DNA of 64,000 nt from Sporosarcina koreensis (GCF_000826145.2 NZ_LN651335.1:346737-410736), one strand, 5' to 3'; positions 44,315-52,730 are shown, counted from the stretch's first letter. Program-made: numbers and translations. The notes: generated by a model not told the origin, from the sequence alone.

Positions 44315-45424
44315 ATGCAACTGTACGAATGGACGATGGTGGAACAAGAACAGCTCATCCACTTTTTGACGACAAATACGTGGCCGTTCCATGCAACCCG
44401 GAATTCCGGGCGGCAGCTGATCGAAAAAGCGATCCGGGAAGGCGGATACGAATCGGATGAAGTGAAGACCTTCTGGCTCGTCAACGATCAGGGGGAGAAA
44501 GTCGGATTGGCAAAGATCCACGATATGCAGGATGACATCCCGCTCTTCGATCTGCGGATTGCCGATCAATACAGGGGACGGGGCTATGGGGCGGCAGCGC
44601 TCCGGCTCATCACCGATTACGTGTTCGGGCTGCCGGAGGGCAAAATCCGCCTTGAAGGACATACCCGTTCCGACAACCTGGCCATGAGAAAAACATTCGA
44701 ACGGGCAGGCTTCGTCAAAGAAGGGCACCTGCGGCAGGCATGGTTCTCCCCAGAGGAAGACCGCTATTACGATGCCATCACCTATGGAATCACGCGTGAA
44801 GACTACATGGCCGGGAAGAAGACGCCGGTCGTCTGGGAAGACAGCGGCGGGGAAGAACAGCAAGTTCCGGAAATCCCCGACTTTCCGGATCGGTTCGAAT
44901 CCGACCGGCTGCTGATCCGTATGCCCCATGTCGAGGATGTCTCTGATGTGAACAACGCCGTGCTGCAGTCGTTCAGCAGCCTTAAAGAATGGATGGACTG
45001 GGCCCAGCATATCCCGTCACTTGCGGAGACCGAACGAGTGACGCGGCAGGCGGTAGCGGATTTCATCACAAAAAAGGATCTTCGTTTCCATCTGTTCGAC
45101 AAAGAAACCGGGGAATTCGCCGGTTCGTCGGGTCTTCACAGGATCGACTGGTCCGTCCCGAAATTCGAAGTCGGCTACTGGCTGGCAGAAGGGTTCACAG
45201 GGAAAGGTCTGATGACCGAAGCGGCCGGCCGGATCACGCAGTTCGCGTTCGAGGAGCTCGGCGCGAAGCGGGTGGAGATCCGGTGTGATGAGCAGAACAA
45301 AAAAAGCCGCGCCGTCGCTGAACGGCTCGGCTTCGAATTGGAAGCGATCTTGAAGAACGATGCACGTGCTGCAGACGGCACGGATCTCCGCAACACCGTG
45401 ATCTATGCTAAACTGAGCCAATAG
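44315..45424 (+). CDS. double GNAT-domain acetyltransferase
   Basis: This 369-residue protein carries two acetyltransferase domains in tandem. The first, about residues 1-165, has the acetyl-CoA loop QYRGRGYGAAALRLITDYVF and EGHTRSDNLAMRKTFERAGF. The second, from about 185, is RimJ-like: FESDRLLIRMPHVEDV, EVGYWLAEGFTGKGLMTEAAGRITQFAFEELGAKRVEIRCDEQNKKSRAVAERLGFELE. Single-domain homologues are the rule, so a fusion or duplication of two distinct GNAT types is likely. Substrates are unknown. It follows cadA by 27 bases, possibly by read-through. Confidence 0.85.
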   Translation: MQLYEWTMVEQEQLIHFLTTNTWPFHATRNSGRQLIEKAIREGGYESDEVKTFWLVNDQGEKVGLAKIHDMQDDIPLFDLRIADQYRGRGYGAAALRLITDYVFGLPEGKIRLEGHTRSDNLAMRKTFERAGFVKEGHLRQAWFSPEEDRYYDAITYGITREDYMAGKKTPVVWEDSGGEEQQVPEIPDFPDRFESDRLLIRMPHVEDVSDVNNAVLQSFSSLKEWMDWAQHIPSLAETERVTRQAVADFITKKDLRFHLFDKETGEFAGSSGLHRIDWSVPKFEVGYWLAEGFTGKGLMTEAAGRITQFAFEELGAKRVEIRCDEQNKKSRAVAERLGFELEAILKNDARAADGTDLRNTVIYAKLSQ

Positions 45425-45431
45425 GCACAAG

Positions 45432-45470
45432 AAAAAAGGGATGCCGGACAAACTGCCTGGCATCCCTTTA
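45432..45470. terminator. bidirectional terminator, GNAT / DUF5670 gene
   Basis: AAAGGGATGCC pairs with GGCATCCCTTT, with A and T runs on both sides. Confidence 0.85.
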
Positions 45471-45471
45471 T

Positions 45472-45627
45472 TCAAACCCTTTTCCTTCCGGTGATCAAGT
45501 TGATGATGAAAATGATCAGTGCAATAACAAGAAGGATATGAATCAGGCCTCCGCCGATATGTGCTACCAGACCGAGCACCCAGAATACAAGTAGTGCTAC
45601 AATGATAATCCAAAGTAATCCGCCCAT
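45472..45627 (-). CDS. Lmo0937/DUF5670-family 51-residue membrane protein
   Basis: This short gene encodes 51 residues: two hydrophobic helices (GLLWIIIVALLVFWVLGLVAH and LIHILLVIALIIFIINLI) joined by IGGG and ending in a basic TGRKRV tail. The pattern is that of the Lmo0937 family of small stress-associated membrane proteins. AAAGGAG lies about eleven bases from the ATG, a long spacing. A clear SigB-type promoter lies upstream on the same strand. The molecular function is unknown. Confidence 0.85.
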   Translation of the reverse strand: MGGLLWIIIVALLVFWVLGLVAHIGGGLIHILLVIALIIFIINLITGRKRV

Positions 45628-45677
45628 GATGCCGTTCACTCCTTTCAGCAATCGGTTGAATTGGTTATGGTGTATAG

Positions 45678-45703
45678 TTACCCCGTGATAAAATGATGTA
45701 AAC
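45678..45703 (-). promoter_or_regulatory. SigB-type promoter of the DUF5670 gene
   Basis: On the minus strand GTTTAC (plus 45698-45703), a 14-bp spacer and GGGTAA (plus 45678-45683) match the SigB consensus GTTTAA-N12-15-GGGTAT at ten of twelve positions. It sits about 50 bases before the start codon, so this small membrane gene is probably induced by general stress. Confidence 0.7.
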
Positions 45704-45760
45704 CCATCAGGTTTTGCGATCGGGTTCGCACAGCTACAAATGCACTTGGAGGTGTTTGGA

Positions 45761-46168
45761 TTGGCAACACCGAGTATGGAAGATTATATCGAACAGATTT
45801 ATCTGCTTATCGAAGCGAAAGGACAGGCGCGCGTGTCGGATGTGGCGGAATCGCTTTCCGTCCTTCCGTCTTCGGTTACAAAGATGGCCCAGCGTCTCCA
45901 TAAGGAGGGGTATGTCGTATATGAGCGGTATAAGGACATCGCTCTCACCGGCCGGGGCCAGAACTTCGGCGAGCGTCTTGTGCAGCGCCATGAGCTGCTG
46001 GAACAGTTTTTACGCATCATCGGTGTGAAAGAGGAGAATATCTATGGCGATGTCGAAGGGATCGAGCATCACCTGAGCTGGGATGCGATGGACAGGATCA
46101 CCGACCTGGTGCAGGCGATGAGGGAAGATCAGGACTTTGTGACGCAGCTGAAAGATCGCAGCGTGTGA
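45761..46168 (+). CDS. mntR: manganese-responsive DtxR-family repressor MntR
   Basis: This 135-residue regulator uses Mn2+ as corepressor to shut off manganese import and activate export. All six metal ligands of B. subtilis MntR are kept at the same numbers: D8, E11, H77, E99, E102 and H103. The winged helix is [33 protein letters not shown]. The start is TTG 45761 behind GGAGGTG, giving the family N-terminus [13 protein letters not shown]; the in-frame ATG at 45740 precedes the SD. No Mn transporter lies in the window. Confidence 0.94.
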   Translation: MATPSMEDYIEQIYLLIEAKGQARVSDVAESLSVLPSSVTKMAQRLHKEGYVVYERYKDIALTGRGQNFGERLVQRHELLEQFLRIIGVKEENIYGDVEGIEHHLSWDAMDRITDLVQAMREDQDFVTQLKDRSV

Positions 46169-46205
46169 GTTTACGGACACAAACTTAAGGAAATGGGAGA
46201 TTATT

Positions 46206-47066
46206 ATGACGAAATTATATGCGGGTACAATCCAGTCCGCCTGTCTGCAGGAGCAAGAAGGCTCCAGATGGCGCCTGACGGTGGGCGATGAGGAAGTCTA
46301 TATGAATGCTTCAGAAGCACCCGAAACACTGCAGGCGGGGGACCATGCCGATGTCTTCCTGTTCAATAACAGACGGGGGGAGCTGGCAGCGACGATGCAG
46401 CTGCCTTCCATGACAGTCGGTTCATATGGGTGGGCGCGTGTGCTGCGCGTCGATGACCGGGAAGGGGCATACGTCGATATCGGGGCTTCCTTCGAAGTCC
46501 TGGTGAATAAGGCGGATCTGCCGCGTGTCCGCAAGCTGTGGCCGAAAACGGATGATGCCCTCTACATGACGCTCCGGACCGACCAGGGCGGCAATCTTTT
46601 CGGACGGCTTGTGACAGAAGAGCGTGTCCTGGAGGAAATCGGGTTTGCGGAACCTTGGCGCATGAATGAAAACCTGACAGCACGCCCATACCGGCTGCTG
46701 CCGGTCGGCTCATTCCTCCTCAGCATTCCGGATAAGTTCCGGATTTTCGTCCATGAGTCTGAAATGCTGGCGGAACCCCGTCTCGGTGAGGAGCTGTCCG
46801 TCCGTGTGATCGACGTCCAAAAAGACGGCACATTGAACGGCTCCCTCATGCCGCGCAAACAGGAGCGGCTCGATGATGATGCTGAGATGATTCTCGGTTA
46901 TTTAAACGAAGCTGGCGGCAAAATGCCGTTCACCGATAAGTCGGAACCTGAAGAGATCGCCGAAATGTTCGGCATCAGCAAGGGTGCGTTCAAGCGGGCG
47001 CTCGGCCGTCTGATGAAAGACGGCAAGGCTGCTCAGCAGGACGGCTGGACCCGTCTGTCCGAGTGA
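46206..47066 (+). CDS. cvfB: S1-domain RNA-binding protein CvfB (YitL)
   Basis: This 286-residue protein has tandem S1-like domains (GSYGWARVLRVDDREGAYVDIGASFEVLVNKADLP, residues 78-112; GEELSVRVIDVQKDGTLNGSLMPR, about 196-220). A C-terminal winged helix follows (EEIAEMFGISKGAFKRALGRLMKDGKA). The architecture matches CvfB, which affects virulence-factor and stress gene expression in staphylococci through RNA binding. AAATGGGAG precedes the ATG, and the gene lies 37 bases after mntR. Confidence 0.88.
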   Translation: MTKLYAGTIQSACLQEQEGSRWRLTVGDEEVYMNASEAPETLQAGDHADVFLFNNRRGELAATMQLPSMTVGSYGWARVLRVDDREGAYVDIGASFEVLVNKADLPRVRKLWPKTDDALYMTLRTDQGGNLFGRLVTEERVLEEIGFAEPWRMNENLTARPYRLLPVGSFLLSIPDKFRIFVHESEMLAEPRLGEELSVRVIDVQKDGTLNGSLMPRKQERLDDDAEMILGYLNEAGGKMPFTDKSEPEEIAEMFGISKGAFKRALGRLMKDGKAAQQDGWTRLSE

Positions 47067-47122
47067 ACCGGGAACCTTTTCCTGACGGGAATCGTATCTA
47101 TTGGAAACGAGGAGGTAGACGA

Positions 47123-48007
47123 ATGAAACGACTATTCATGACAGGCCTTGCTGCCGTATTGTCAGTGGGACTGCTTGTGCCGGGCGCTGTTTCGGCCGAT
47201 TCATCCATCAATGAGAAACTGGGCGTGCCGATTGTCGTCTATGGCGCCAACCTTTCCAAAGATGAACAGGCGAGCGTCAAGAAAAGTCTGAAAGTGGACG
47301 AAGAGGCGGAAGTCGAAGAAATCGACGTGACAGGCAAGGACCTGGTCACGTATATCAAAGACGGCGATCCGAATGCACGCATGTATTCCTCGGCGAAAAT
47401 AATGAGACAGGATGCAGGAAAAGGATTAGTCATCACGATTGTTACACAAGATAACATTACGCAAGTAACGCCGGATATGTATGCAACGGCTATGCTGACC
47501 GCCGGCATCGAGGATGCGAAGGTCGATGTGGCAGCTCCGAAGAAAGTATCGGGGCACTCGGCACTCGTCGGTATCTACAAAGCATATGAAGTGAGCGGCG
47601 AGACGCTCGACAAAGAGCGCACCGACGTCGCAAACGACGAACTGGAAGTTGCAACAAAGCTGTCCGGGGAAGGGGTCGACAAAGAAAAAGTCGCCGAACT
47701 TCTGACGGACATCAAACAGCAGATCGCGGACAAAAATCCTGCAACGAAAGAAGATGTCGAGCGCATCGTTAAAGAACAGCTCGAGAAGCACAAAATCGAA
47801 CTGAGCGATGCCGACCGTCAGCTGCTGATCGACCTGATGGACCGGATCCGGAATCTGGATATCGATTTCTCGAAGCTGTCCGATCAACTGAATGATATGG
47901 CTTCCAAGGTGAAAGAGAAACTTGGCGATATCGACCCGAGCTTCTGGGAAAAAGTGAAGGACTTCTTCAATGGTCTGGTCGATTCAGTGAAGTCGATTTT
48001 CCAATGA
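47123..48007 (+). CDS. DUF1002 secreted protein (YpuA-like)
   Basis: This 294-residue protein has a Sec signal peptide (KRLFMTGLAAVLSVGLLVPGAVSA). The DUF1002 domain contains LGVPIVVYGANLSKDEQASVKKSLKVDEEAEVEEIDVTGKDL and SAKIMRQDAGKGLVITIVTQDNITQVTPDMYATAMLTAGIEDAKVDVAAPKKVSGHSALVGIYKAYE. An acidic/basic helical region and DFFNGLVDSVKSIF close the protein. It resembles B. subtilis YpuA, whose function is poorly known. GAGGAGG precedes the ATG at 47123; the longer frame from 47063 lacks support. Confidence 0.85.
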   Translation: MKRLFMTGLAAVLSVGLLVPGAVSADSSINEKLGVPIVVYGANLSKDEQASVKKSLKVDEEAEVEEIDVTGKDLVTYIKDGDPNARMYSSAKIMRQDAGKGLVITIVTQDNITQVTPDMYATAMLTAGIEDAKVDVAAPKKVSGHSALVGIYKAYEVSGETLDKERTDVANDELEVATKLSGEGVDKEKVAELLTDIKQQIADKNPATKEDVERIVKEQLEKHKIELSDADRQLLIDLMDRIRNLDIDFSKLSDQLNDMASKVKEKLGDIDPSFWEKVKDFFNGLVDSVKSIFQ

Positions 48008-48073
48008 CCCGGGCAGGAATGTTTGAGCTGACGGACAAATCTGGTAGCATAGGAAAAAAAGGAGGCTGTTCTC

Positions 48074-48355
48074 ATGGAATTTGACTTGAAGGAGCTTGGC
48101 GGCGATGCATATGCGTTCCAATATGTACAGGATGAAGCGAAGAAAGCGGAAATCACGTGGACACTTCTTGGCGATGTCATGGTGATGGACCATACGTATG
48201 TGTCCGAAGATCTGAGAGGCGGCGGTGTTGCAAAGAAACTGCTGGACCGTGCAGCCGGCTATGCGAGAGAGCACAACTACAAGATGGAGGCTGTCTGCTC
48301 CTATGTTGTAACAGCATTCAACCGGTATGATGAGTATAATGATGTAAAAGCATGA
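48074..48355 (+). CDS. small GNAT-like acetyltransferase (YjdJ-like)
   Basis: This 93-residue compact N-acetyltransferase-like protein of the YjdJ type has ITWTLLGDVMVMDHTYVSEDLRGGGVAKKLLDRAAGYAREHNYKMEAVCSYVVTAFNRYDEY. The R-G-G-G-V-A acetyl-CoA loop and the C-terminal C-x-Y-V pattern are typical. The substrate is unknown. AAAGGAGG precedes the ATG, and a good terminator follows. Confidence 0.85.
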   Translation: MEFDLKELGGDAYAFQYVQDEAKKAEITWTLLGDVMVMDHTYVSEDLRGGGVAKKLLDRAAGYAREHNYKMEAVCSYVVTAFNRYDEYNDVKA

Positions 48356-48378
48356 ACAGATGAATATCCTGCCGTATG

Positions 48379-48420
48379 AAAAAAGCGGGCTGCTTGAGCA
48401 ACGAGCAGTCCGCTTTTTTT
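48379..48420 (+). terminator. terminator after YjdJ-like gene
   Basis: AAAAAAGCGGGCTGCT pairs with AGCAGTCCGCTTTTTT (one G-U) around a 9-nt loop. Confidence 0.9.
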
Positions 48421-48495
48421 AGTGAACGAAATGTGAAACGTTTTGTGCTATCATGCGTATAGGTAACTATCAATAGAAAAAGAGAGGCGATTTAT

Positions 48496-48981
48496 TTGAG
48501 CAGGACAGCAGAACGCGTACTTGGAATCATCGGCATCGTATTTACGGTGATCAGTATTTTCGGCGCAGTTTTCGGCGCGGTCATCTTCCGCATGTTCACC
48601 ACCAATGCGGACTTCAGGCAGGAGATCGAGATGGAACTCTACTCCGACCCGGCGATGACGCCGGCGGACATTGATATGTTCTTCAATATGTTCGACGCAT
48701 TTGGCGGGTTCCTCTGGTTCGTTGTCGTGTTCTTCCTCATCAGTCTCATGCTCAACATTTTCGGACTCGTGAAGATCTGGAACAACAAAAATCCGAAACT
48801 GGCAGGCATCCTGTTCATCATAGCGGGACTGACCGCAGGGATTGTGTCACTGACATCGATCCTGCTCTACGTTGCAGGCATCATGTGCCTGACGCGGAAA
48901 GAGACATTGCCGCCGCGCGACTACCAGGATCCGCTTGTGACGGACACACCACCGGGAGACGACGGAATGCGGCCCTTGTAA
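48496..48981 (+). CDS. DUF4064 membrane protein
   Basis: This 161-residue membrane protein has four hydrophobic segments: VLGIIGIVFTVISIFGAVFGAVIF, GGFLWFVVVFFLISLMLNIFGLV, LAGILFIIAGLTAGIVSL and SILLYVAGIMCL. The first two bracket an acidic loop (ADFRQEIEMELYSDPAMTPADIDMFFNMFDA). The arrangement is that of DUF4064, a widespread Bacillales family of unknown role. It starts at TTG 48496 behind AGAGAGGCGA. Confidence 0.8.
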   Translation: MSRTAERVLGIIGIVFTVISIFGAVFGAVIFRMFTTNADFRQEIEMELYSDPAMTPADIDMFFNMFDAFGGFLWFVVVFFLISLMLNIFGLVKIWNNKNPKLAGILFIIAGLTAGIVSLTSILLYVAGIMCLTRKETLPPRDYQDPLVTDTPPGDDGMRPL

Positions 48982-48987
48982 AACAGG

Positions 48988-49021
48988 ACTGGAGCAGCCG
49001 AATCGGCCGCTCCAGTTTTTT
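48988..49021. terminator. bidirectional terminator, DUF4064 / GNAT
   Basis: ACTGGAGC pairs with GCTCCAGT, with an internal GCCGA/TCGGC extension, then TTTTT. Confidence 0.82.
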
Positions 49022-49520
49022 ATACGCAGACAGCGGATGGCTGCCGCAGTGCGTATACATATTGGGCTGTTTCGACAGGCACCCCTTCGAACTCTTCATC
49101 GAACACATCGAGAAGTTCGAAGCCGAGGCTTTCGCAGAATGCTTTTGCCGGGTCATTGAGGTCGTCGACATAGATATACAGACGGGATGCCCCTTCCAGC
49201 AGCGACAGCGCTCCCTTGAACAGTTCCCGGCCGATTCCGCGGCGCTGATACTCGGGCAGGATATACAAGGCCGTCAGTTCTGAATCACCATCCTGGTCGA
49301 CGAACGTCATATTCAGGAATCCGACCGGCCGGCCATCGGACTCGGCAATCAGGATTTCCGTCTTTTCCATCCGCTTGGCCATCATCGGCGCGGAATAGGC
49401 GCCAGCCAAGTAGTTCTGCTGCACAGATTCCGGCAGCAATTCAGTAAATGCATCTTTCCACGTATCATAGGCAATGTGCTGGACAGCGGCAATATCTTCT
49501 TCGATCATTTGGCGAATCAA
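49020..49520 (-). CDS. GNAT-family acetyltransferase
   Basis: This 166-residue acetyltransferase has the core LTALYILPEYQRRGIGRELFKGALSLL (acetyl-CoA loop Q-R-R-G-I-G), followed by LYIYVDDLNDPAKAFCESLGFELLD. The N-terminal IRQMIEEDIAAVQHIAYDTWKDAFTELLPES resembles aminoglycoside- or protein-acetylating GNATs with a broad Y-D-T-W motif. The acceptor is unknown. It starts at TTG 49520 behind GAGGTGAGAG. Confidence 0.85.
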   Translation of the reverse strand: MIRQMIEEDIAAVQHIAYDTWKDAFTELLPESVQQNYLAGAYSAPMMAKRMEKTEILIAESDGRPVGFLNMTFVDQDGDSELTALYILPEYQRRGIGRELFKGALSLLEGASRLYIYVDDLNDPAKAFCESLGFELLDVFDEEFEGVPVETAQYVYALRQPSAVCV

Positions 49521-49619
49521 TGTGCTCTCACCTCAACATTCCTTTCTTTTATCATAACAAAATGATGGACCGAAGACTAGGGATAGTCAGACTTGTCATG
49601 AAAATGAAATGTCCCGTGA

Positions 49620-49644
49620 GTTTTGTTGTGAAGATACAGGGTAT
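49620..49644 (+). promoter_or_regulatory. SigB-type promoter before the 49710 gene
   Basis: GTTTTG at 49620-49625, a 13-bp spacer and GGGTAT at 49639-49644 fit the SigB consensus, with a perfect -10. It is about 65 bases upstream of the start codon. Confidence 0.6.
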
Positions 49645-49709
49645 ACTTTCTATACGATTCGAATATATGATATCGATAACGTCAGTAAAAACTTGGAGGA
49701 TTGATCCAT

Positions 49710-50084
49710 ATGGCTAAAAAACGTAATGGGATATTGCTTGCAACACTTGCAGCGGGCGCTTATGCGTATTTCAGTAAAAAAGAGAATCGGGACAAGGCAC
49801 AAGTGGCCGTCAACAACCTGATGACGAAAGTGGACTCTTTTGTCCAGTCGAAAAAAGCCGAGTATTCCGATGATACAAAAGCTGGTCTGTCGGATCCTTA
49901 TGACTTCCAGGATAATAAGATGGTGGAAGAAGGCGCACAGACGAGCGTACATTATTATAATCAGGAAGTGGAAGATAAGAGCAAGGAATCGAAAGAAGAT
50001 GGACTGTATCATAAGAAGGTCGATAAGAGCATAACGGACAACCTTGAATCCGGCGAAGCTCAGAAGGATTCGGATAAAGCCTAA
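49710..50084 (+). CDS. small hydrophilic protein with N-terminal helix, unknown
   Basis: This is a 124-residue protein with a short hydrophobic N-terminus (NGILLATLAAGAYAYFS), then KKENRDKAQVAVNNLMTKVDSFVQSKKAEYSDD. A very polar, Lys/Glu/Asp/Ser-rich tail follows. The layout resembles YtxH-type stress proteins, but I do not recognise the family. GGAGGA lies nine bases before the ATG at 49710. The SigB-type promoter upstream suggests a general stress gene. The low-complexity tail is probably disordered. Confidence 0.6.
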   Translation: MAKKRNGILLATLAAGAYAYFSKKENRDKAQVAVNNLMTKVDSFVQSKKAEYSDDTKAGLSDPYDFQDNKMVEEGAQTSVHYYNQEVEDKSKESKEDGLYHKKVDKSITDNLESGEAQKDSDKA

Positions 50085-50132
50085 GAAGGCAGGGTGCTAA
50101 TCCTGCGGACTGCCGCAATTTCATAACGCACG

Positions 50133-50180
50133 AGCCTGCAGCATACGCTGATTACAGTGATGCGTGCAGGCTTCTTGTCG
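50133..50180 (+). terminator. hairpin between stress gene and yidC
   Basis: AGCCTGCA at 50133 pairs with TGCAGGCT at 50165, with inner CGCTG/CAGTG pairs. The T-run is interrupted (TTCTTGTC), so efficiency is uncertain. Confidence 0.55.
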
Positions 50181-50206
50181 TGTCTGTTTATTTCTGATGG
50201 GTTTCA

Positions 50207-50236
50207 TTGTAATTGTGAATCGGGTTGAGGTATACT
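50207..50236 (+). promoter_or_regulatory. likely yidC promoter
   Basis: TTGTAA (50207-50212), an 18-bp spacer and TATACT (50231-50236) form a SigA-type promoter, giving a leader of about 105 bases before yidC. Confidence 0.5.
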
Positions 50237-50346
50237 TTCTGAAGGGACAAAAGTTTGTCAGACGTTCTGAAATTTCCGTCAGTGTCCAGTCGGTCGACGG
50301 ATATGCCGGATATGCTGATAGTTTGAAAATAGCGAAGGTGGATTTT

Positions 50347-51201
50347 GTGAAAAAAAGAATTGGCTTTGTGACAATGTTGGCGACAGCTGCTGTTTTGCTG
50401 AGCGGCTGTACAAGTGTTCAGGAACAGCGGGGGACATTCTATGGGATATTCGTCAAACCGATGGAATGGCTGCTCCATAATTTAGGGGAAGCCTTCAATG
50501 GCAGCTACGGTCTCGCAATCATCGTCATCACTATGGCGATCCGTCTGCTGCTGATGCCTCTCATGTTGAAGAACTATAAATCTCAGCAGGAAATGAAAGT
50601 GAAGATGGATGCACTGAAACCTGAAATGGAAGTCATCCAGAAACAGATGAAGGAAGCGCAGAAAGCGGGCAACAAAGAACAGCAGATGAAGCTGCAGCAG
50701 GAAATGATGGGCCTTTATTCGAAGCATAATGTCAACCCGCTCAATATGGGCTGTCTGCCGCTGATCATCCAGATGCCGATCATCATGGGCCTCTACTTCG
50801 CCATCCTGTATGCCGATGAGACGATCAAAAGCCATCAGTTCCTCTGGTTTGAGCTTGGGAAGCCGGATATCATCATGATGCTGGTTGCCGGAGCCGTCTA
50901 TTTCGTCCAGGCACGTGTCTCACTCTGGACAATGCCGGAGCAGCAGAAACAGCAGATGAAACTGTTCGTCTACATTTCTCCGATCATGATCATGTTCATC
51001 TCCTACCGTGTCGCCGCAGCACTTCCGCTGTACTGGGCAGTCGGCGGTCTGTTCATGATTTTCCAGACATATTTGGGCCGCAAGTTCTACTACAAACATA
51101 CGGCAGCTGAGCTGGAAGTCGAACCGGATGGTCAGGTGGATGTTGAAATTGTCGATCCGGCTGATGAGAAAAAGCACACGGGCAAGAAGAAGAGCAAATG
51201 A
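50347..51201 (+). CDS. yidC: YidC/Oxa1 membrane protein insertase
   Basis: This 284-residue insertase of the SpoIIIJ/YqjG type helps insert and fold membrane proteins. The lipoprotein signal KKRIGFVTMLATAAVLLSGC is followed by five helices. NYKSQQEMKVKMDALKPEMEVIQKQMKEAQKAGNKEQQMKLQQEMMGLYSKHNVNPLNMGCLPLIIQMPI contains the cytosolic coiled hairpin. The conserved Arg of the groove is in AIRLLLMPL. GTG 50347 behind GAAGGTGG is chosen; the longer open frame from 50164 places the signal peptide internally and is rejected. Confidence 0.93.
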   Translation: MKKRIGFVTMLATAAVLLSGCTSVQEQRGTFYGIFVKPMEWLLHNLGEAFNGSYGLAIIVITMAIRLLLMPLMLKNYKSQQEMKVKMDALKPEMEVIQKQMKEAQKAGNKEQQMKLQQEMMGLYSKHNVNPLNMGCLPLIIQMPIIMGLYFAILYADETIKSHQFLWFELGKPDIIMMLVAGAVYFVQARVSLWTMPEQQKQQMKLFVYISPIMIMFISYRVAAALPLYWAVGGLFMIFQTYLGRKFYYKHTAAELEVEPDGQVDVEIVDPADEKKHTGKKKSK

Positions 51202-51216
51202 TCTGCTGATGTGCAC

Positions 51217-51247
51217 AAGCCGGGGCCTTTCGCTCCGGCTTCTTTTT
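51217..51247 (+). terminator. terminator after yidC
   Basis: AAGCCGGGGC pairs with GCTCCGGCTT, followed by CTTTTT. Confidence 0.8.
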
Positions 51248-51277
51248 ATACATAGCACAGGAGGAAAGGGTGATCCG

Positions 51278-51523
51278 ATGAACATCAGTTGGTTATATGG
51301 AATCGGCATTGTAGCGGCAGGACTGTTTTCGCTTGTTTTCATCATCAGGCTGGATTTCCCGAATGCGCTGATCGGGATGATCGCCTTGTTCGCTCTTACG
51401 AACAGTGCACGGGCCAGACAGTTCCGGGGACAGGGGGCCGTGCGGGAAGCACGCTGGATGCAGGGCCTGTCCATCCTCTTTACTGTCGCGTTAGCGGTCG
51501 TCCTTATTTTAAGGATGATTTGA
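51278..51523 (+). CDS. small membrane protein, unknown
   Basis: This 81-residue protein has three hydrophobic stretches: ISWLYGIGIVAAGLFSLVFII, NALIGMIALFALT and LSILFTVALAVVLILRM. A basic loop (NSARARQFRGQGAVREARWMQ) separates the second and third. I do not recognise the family. GGAGGAAAGGG precedes the ATG at 51278, although spacing is slightly long. The open frame upstream overlaps yidC and is not used. It ends at a strong convergent terminator. Confidence 0.65.
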   Translation: MNISWLYGIGIVAAGLFSLVFIIRLDFPNALIGMIALFALTNSARARQFRGQGAVREARWMQGLSILFTVALAVVLILRMI

Positions 51524-51532
51524 CAGGCAAAC

Positions 51533-51576
51533 AAACGGAACGGCCATGCTGAAGGCAGCATGGCCGTTCCGTTTTT
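51533..51576. terminator. bidirectional terminator, small ORF / MFS gene
   Basis: An 18-base left arm from 51533 (AAACGGAACGGCCATGCT) pairs perfectly with 51557-51574 around a 6-nt loop, with a T-run after it. Confidence 0.92.
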
Positions 51577-52730
51577 CAGTAGTGCAATCGGTTCCGTGTC
51601 GCCAGGACGATCAGGACAGCGGGTATCGTACAGACAGCCATCCCTAAGAAGGCAAGCCCCGGTGAAAAATCATACAGATAGCCGGCTGGTACGGTCAGGA
51701 CAGCTGTACTGAGACTCATCGCGAACGCGGCATACATCCCTTGAGCGGGAGCGATCTGCTGTTTCGGCAGCCGGGACGATATGTAATGGACGAATGCATA
51801 ATGGGCCACACCGAACGAAATGGCATGGAGAGTCTGGGACAGGACGAAAACCGGTGTGATCGGAAACAGGAAGACCAGGAACCAGCGGACTGTTGAACCG
51901 ATGCCCGCGATGAGGAACATCGTCGACGTCTTCACATTTGCAAGAAGCCTGTCAGATACCCGAAAGAAAACGATCTCGAACAGGACGGCCACATTCAAGA
52001 TGACCCCGATCCAAATGCCGGACACCCCAAGATCATCCAGGTAGATGAATCCGAAACTGTAATAGGCGGCATGGGCGCCCTGCAGAAGAACGGCCAGGAC
52101 AGTGATCGTGAAGAATCCTTTTGTCCTGAAAAGCGTCCGTAACTTTGCGTGCCCGCCATCATTCTCCGTCCGTTTCGGTACCGTACGCAAAGCAGCCGGT
52201 GCCGGACGCGTGTAAAACAGGAGAGCGGCTGCAAGACCGGCAATCATCAGGTAGAGAATCGATTGTTCGCCCCAGACGCTCGTCGCTGCGCCGACAAGGA
52301 GCAATGCAGCTGTATAGCCGATCGAGCCGAACGAGCGGCTGCGTCCGTAATGGATACGCTCGGTCTGCATCAGCAGCGTAGCCCCGCTTTCTGCGGCGGG
52401 CAGGCTCATCGGATAGATGGCGCTGAACAGGATCGTGACAGCTGCAAGCACCCAGACTGGTGACTCCGGAATATAGAGCACCGCGAAAACGAGTGAAACG
52501 GCCGCGAGCCACTGGGTGATCGTACGGAGGGATGCACGGCGTGTCAGCGCAGGAAAGACGAGGAATGTGGTGAGTGCGCGGGCCGCCATACCGACACCCA
52601 TGATCACGCTGGCACCTGACACCGAGAGACCTTTTTCGAGCGTCAGCCAGCCTGTCCAGTAAGGCAGGAAAATTCCCCATGTAAAGAAAAATGCGAAAAA
52701 GCTTGCAGACAGCCAGCGCTGATTGTTCAT
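51576..52730 (-). CDS. MFS transporter (PPP/nucleoside-symporter-like group)
   Basis: This 384-residue, twelve-helix major facilitator begins with NNQRWLSASFFAFFFTWGIFLPYWTGWL. It carries MGVGMAARALTTFLVFPALTRR and HAISFGVAHYAFVHYISSRLPKQQIAPAQGMYAAF, features of the 3-phenylpropionate/YcaD-like MFS branch. The substrate cannot be assigned. It is transcribed from the minus strand, and its stop codon abuts the shared terminator. Confidence 0.8.
   Translation of the reverse strand: MNNQRWLSASFFAFFFTWGIFLPYWTGWLTLEKGLSVSGASVIMGVGMAARALTTFLVFPALTRRASLRTITQWLAAVSLVFAVLYIPESPVWVLAAVTILFSAIYPMSLPAAESGATLLMQTERIHYGRSRSFGSIGYTAALLLVGAATSVWGEQSILYLMIAGLAAALLFYTRPAPAALRTVPKRTENDGGHAKLRTLFRTKGFFTITVLAVLLQGAHAAYYSFGFIYLDDLGVSGIWIGVILNVAVLFEIVFFRVSDRLLANVKTSTMFLIAGIGSTVRWFLVFLFPITPVFVLSQTLHAISFGVAHYAFVHYISSRLPKQQIAPAQGMYAAFAMSLSTAVLTVPAGYLYDFSPGLAFLGMAVCTIPAVLIVLATRNRLHY

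Noticed and set aside
50164..50346. MifM-like regulatory peptide or longer YidC N-terminus
   Set aside because: No membrane segment plus arrest-like C-terminus is evident, and the lipoprotein signal begins at GTG 50347 behind a proper SD.
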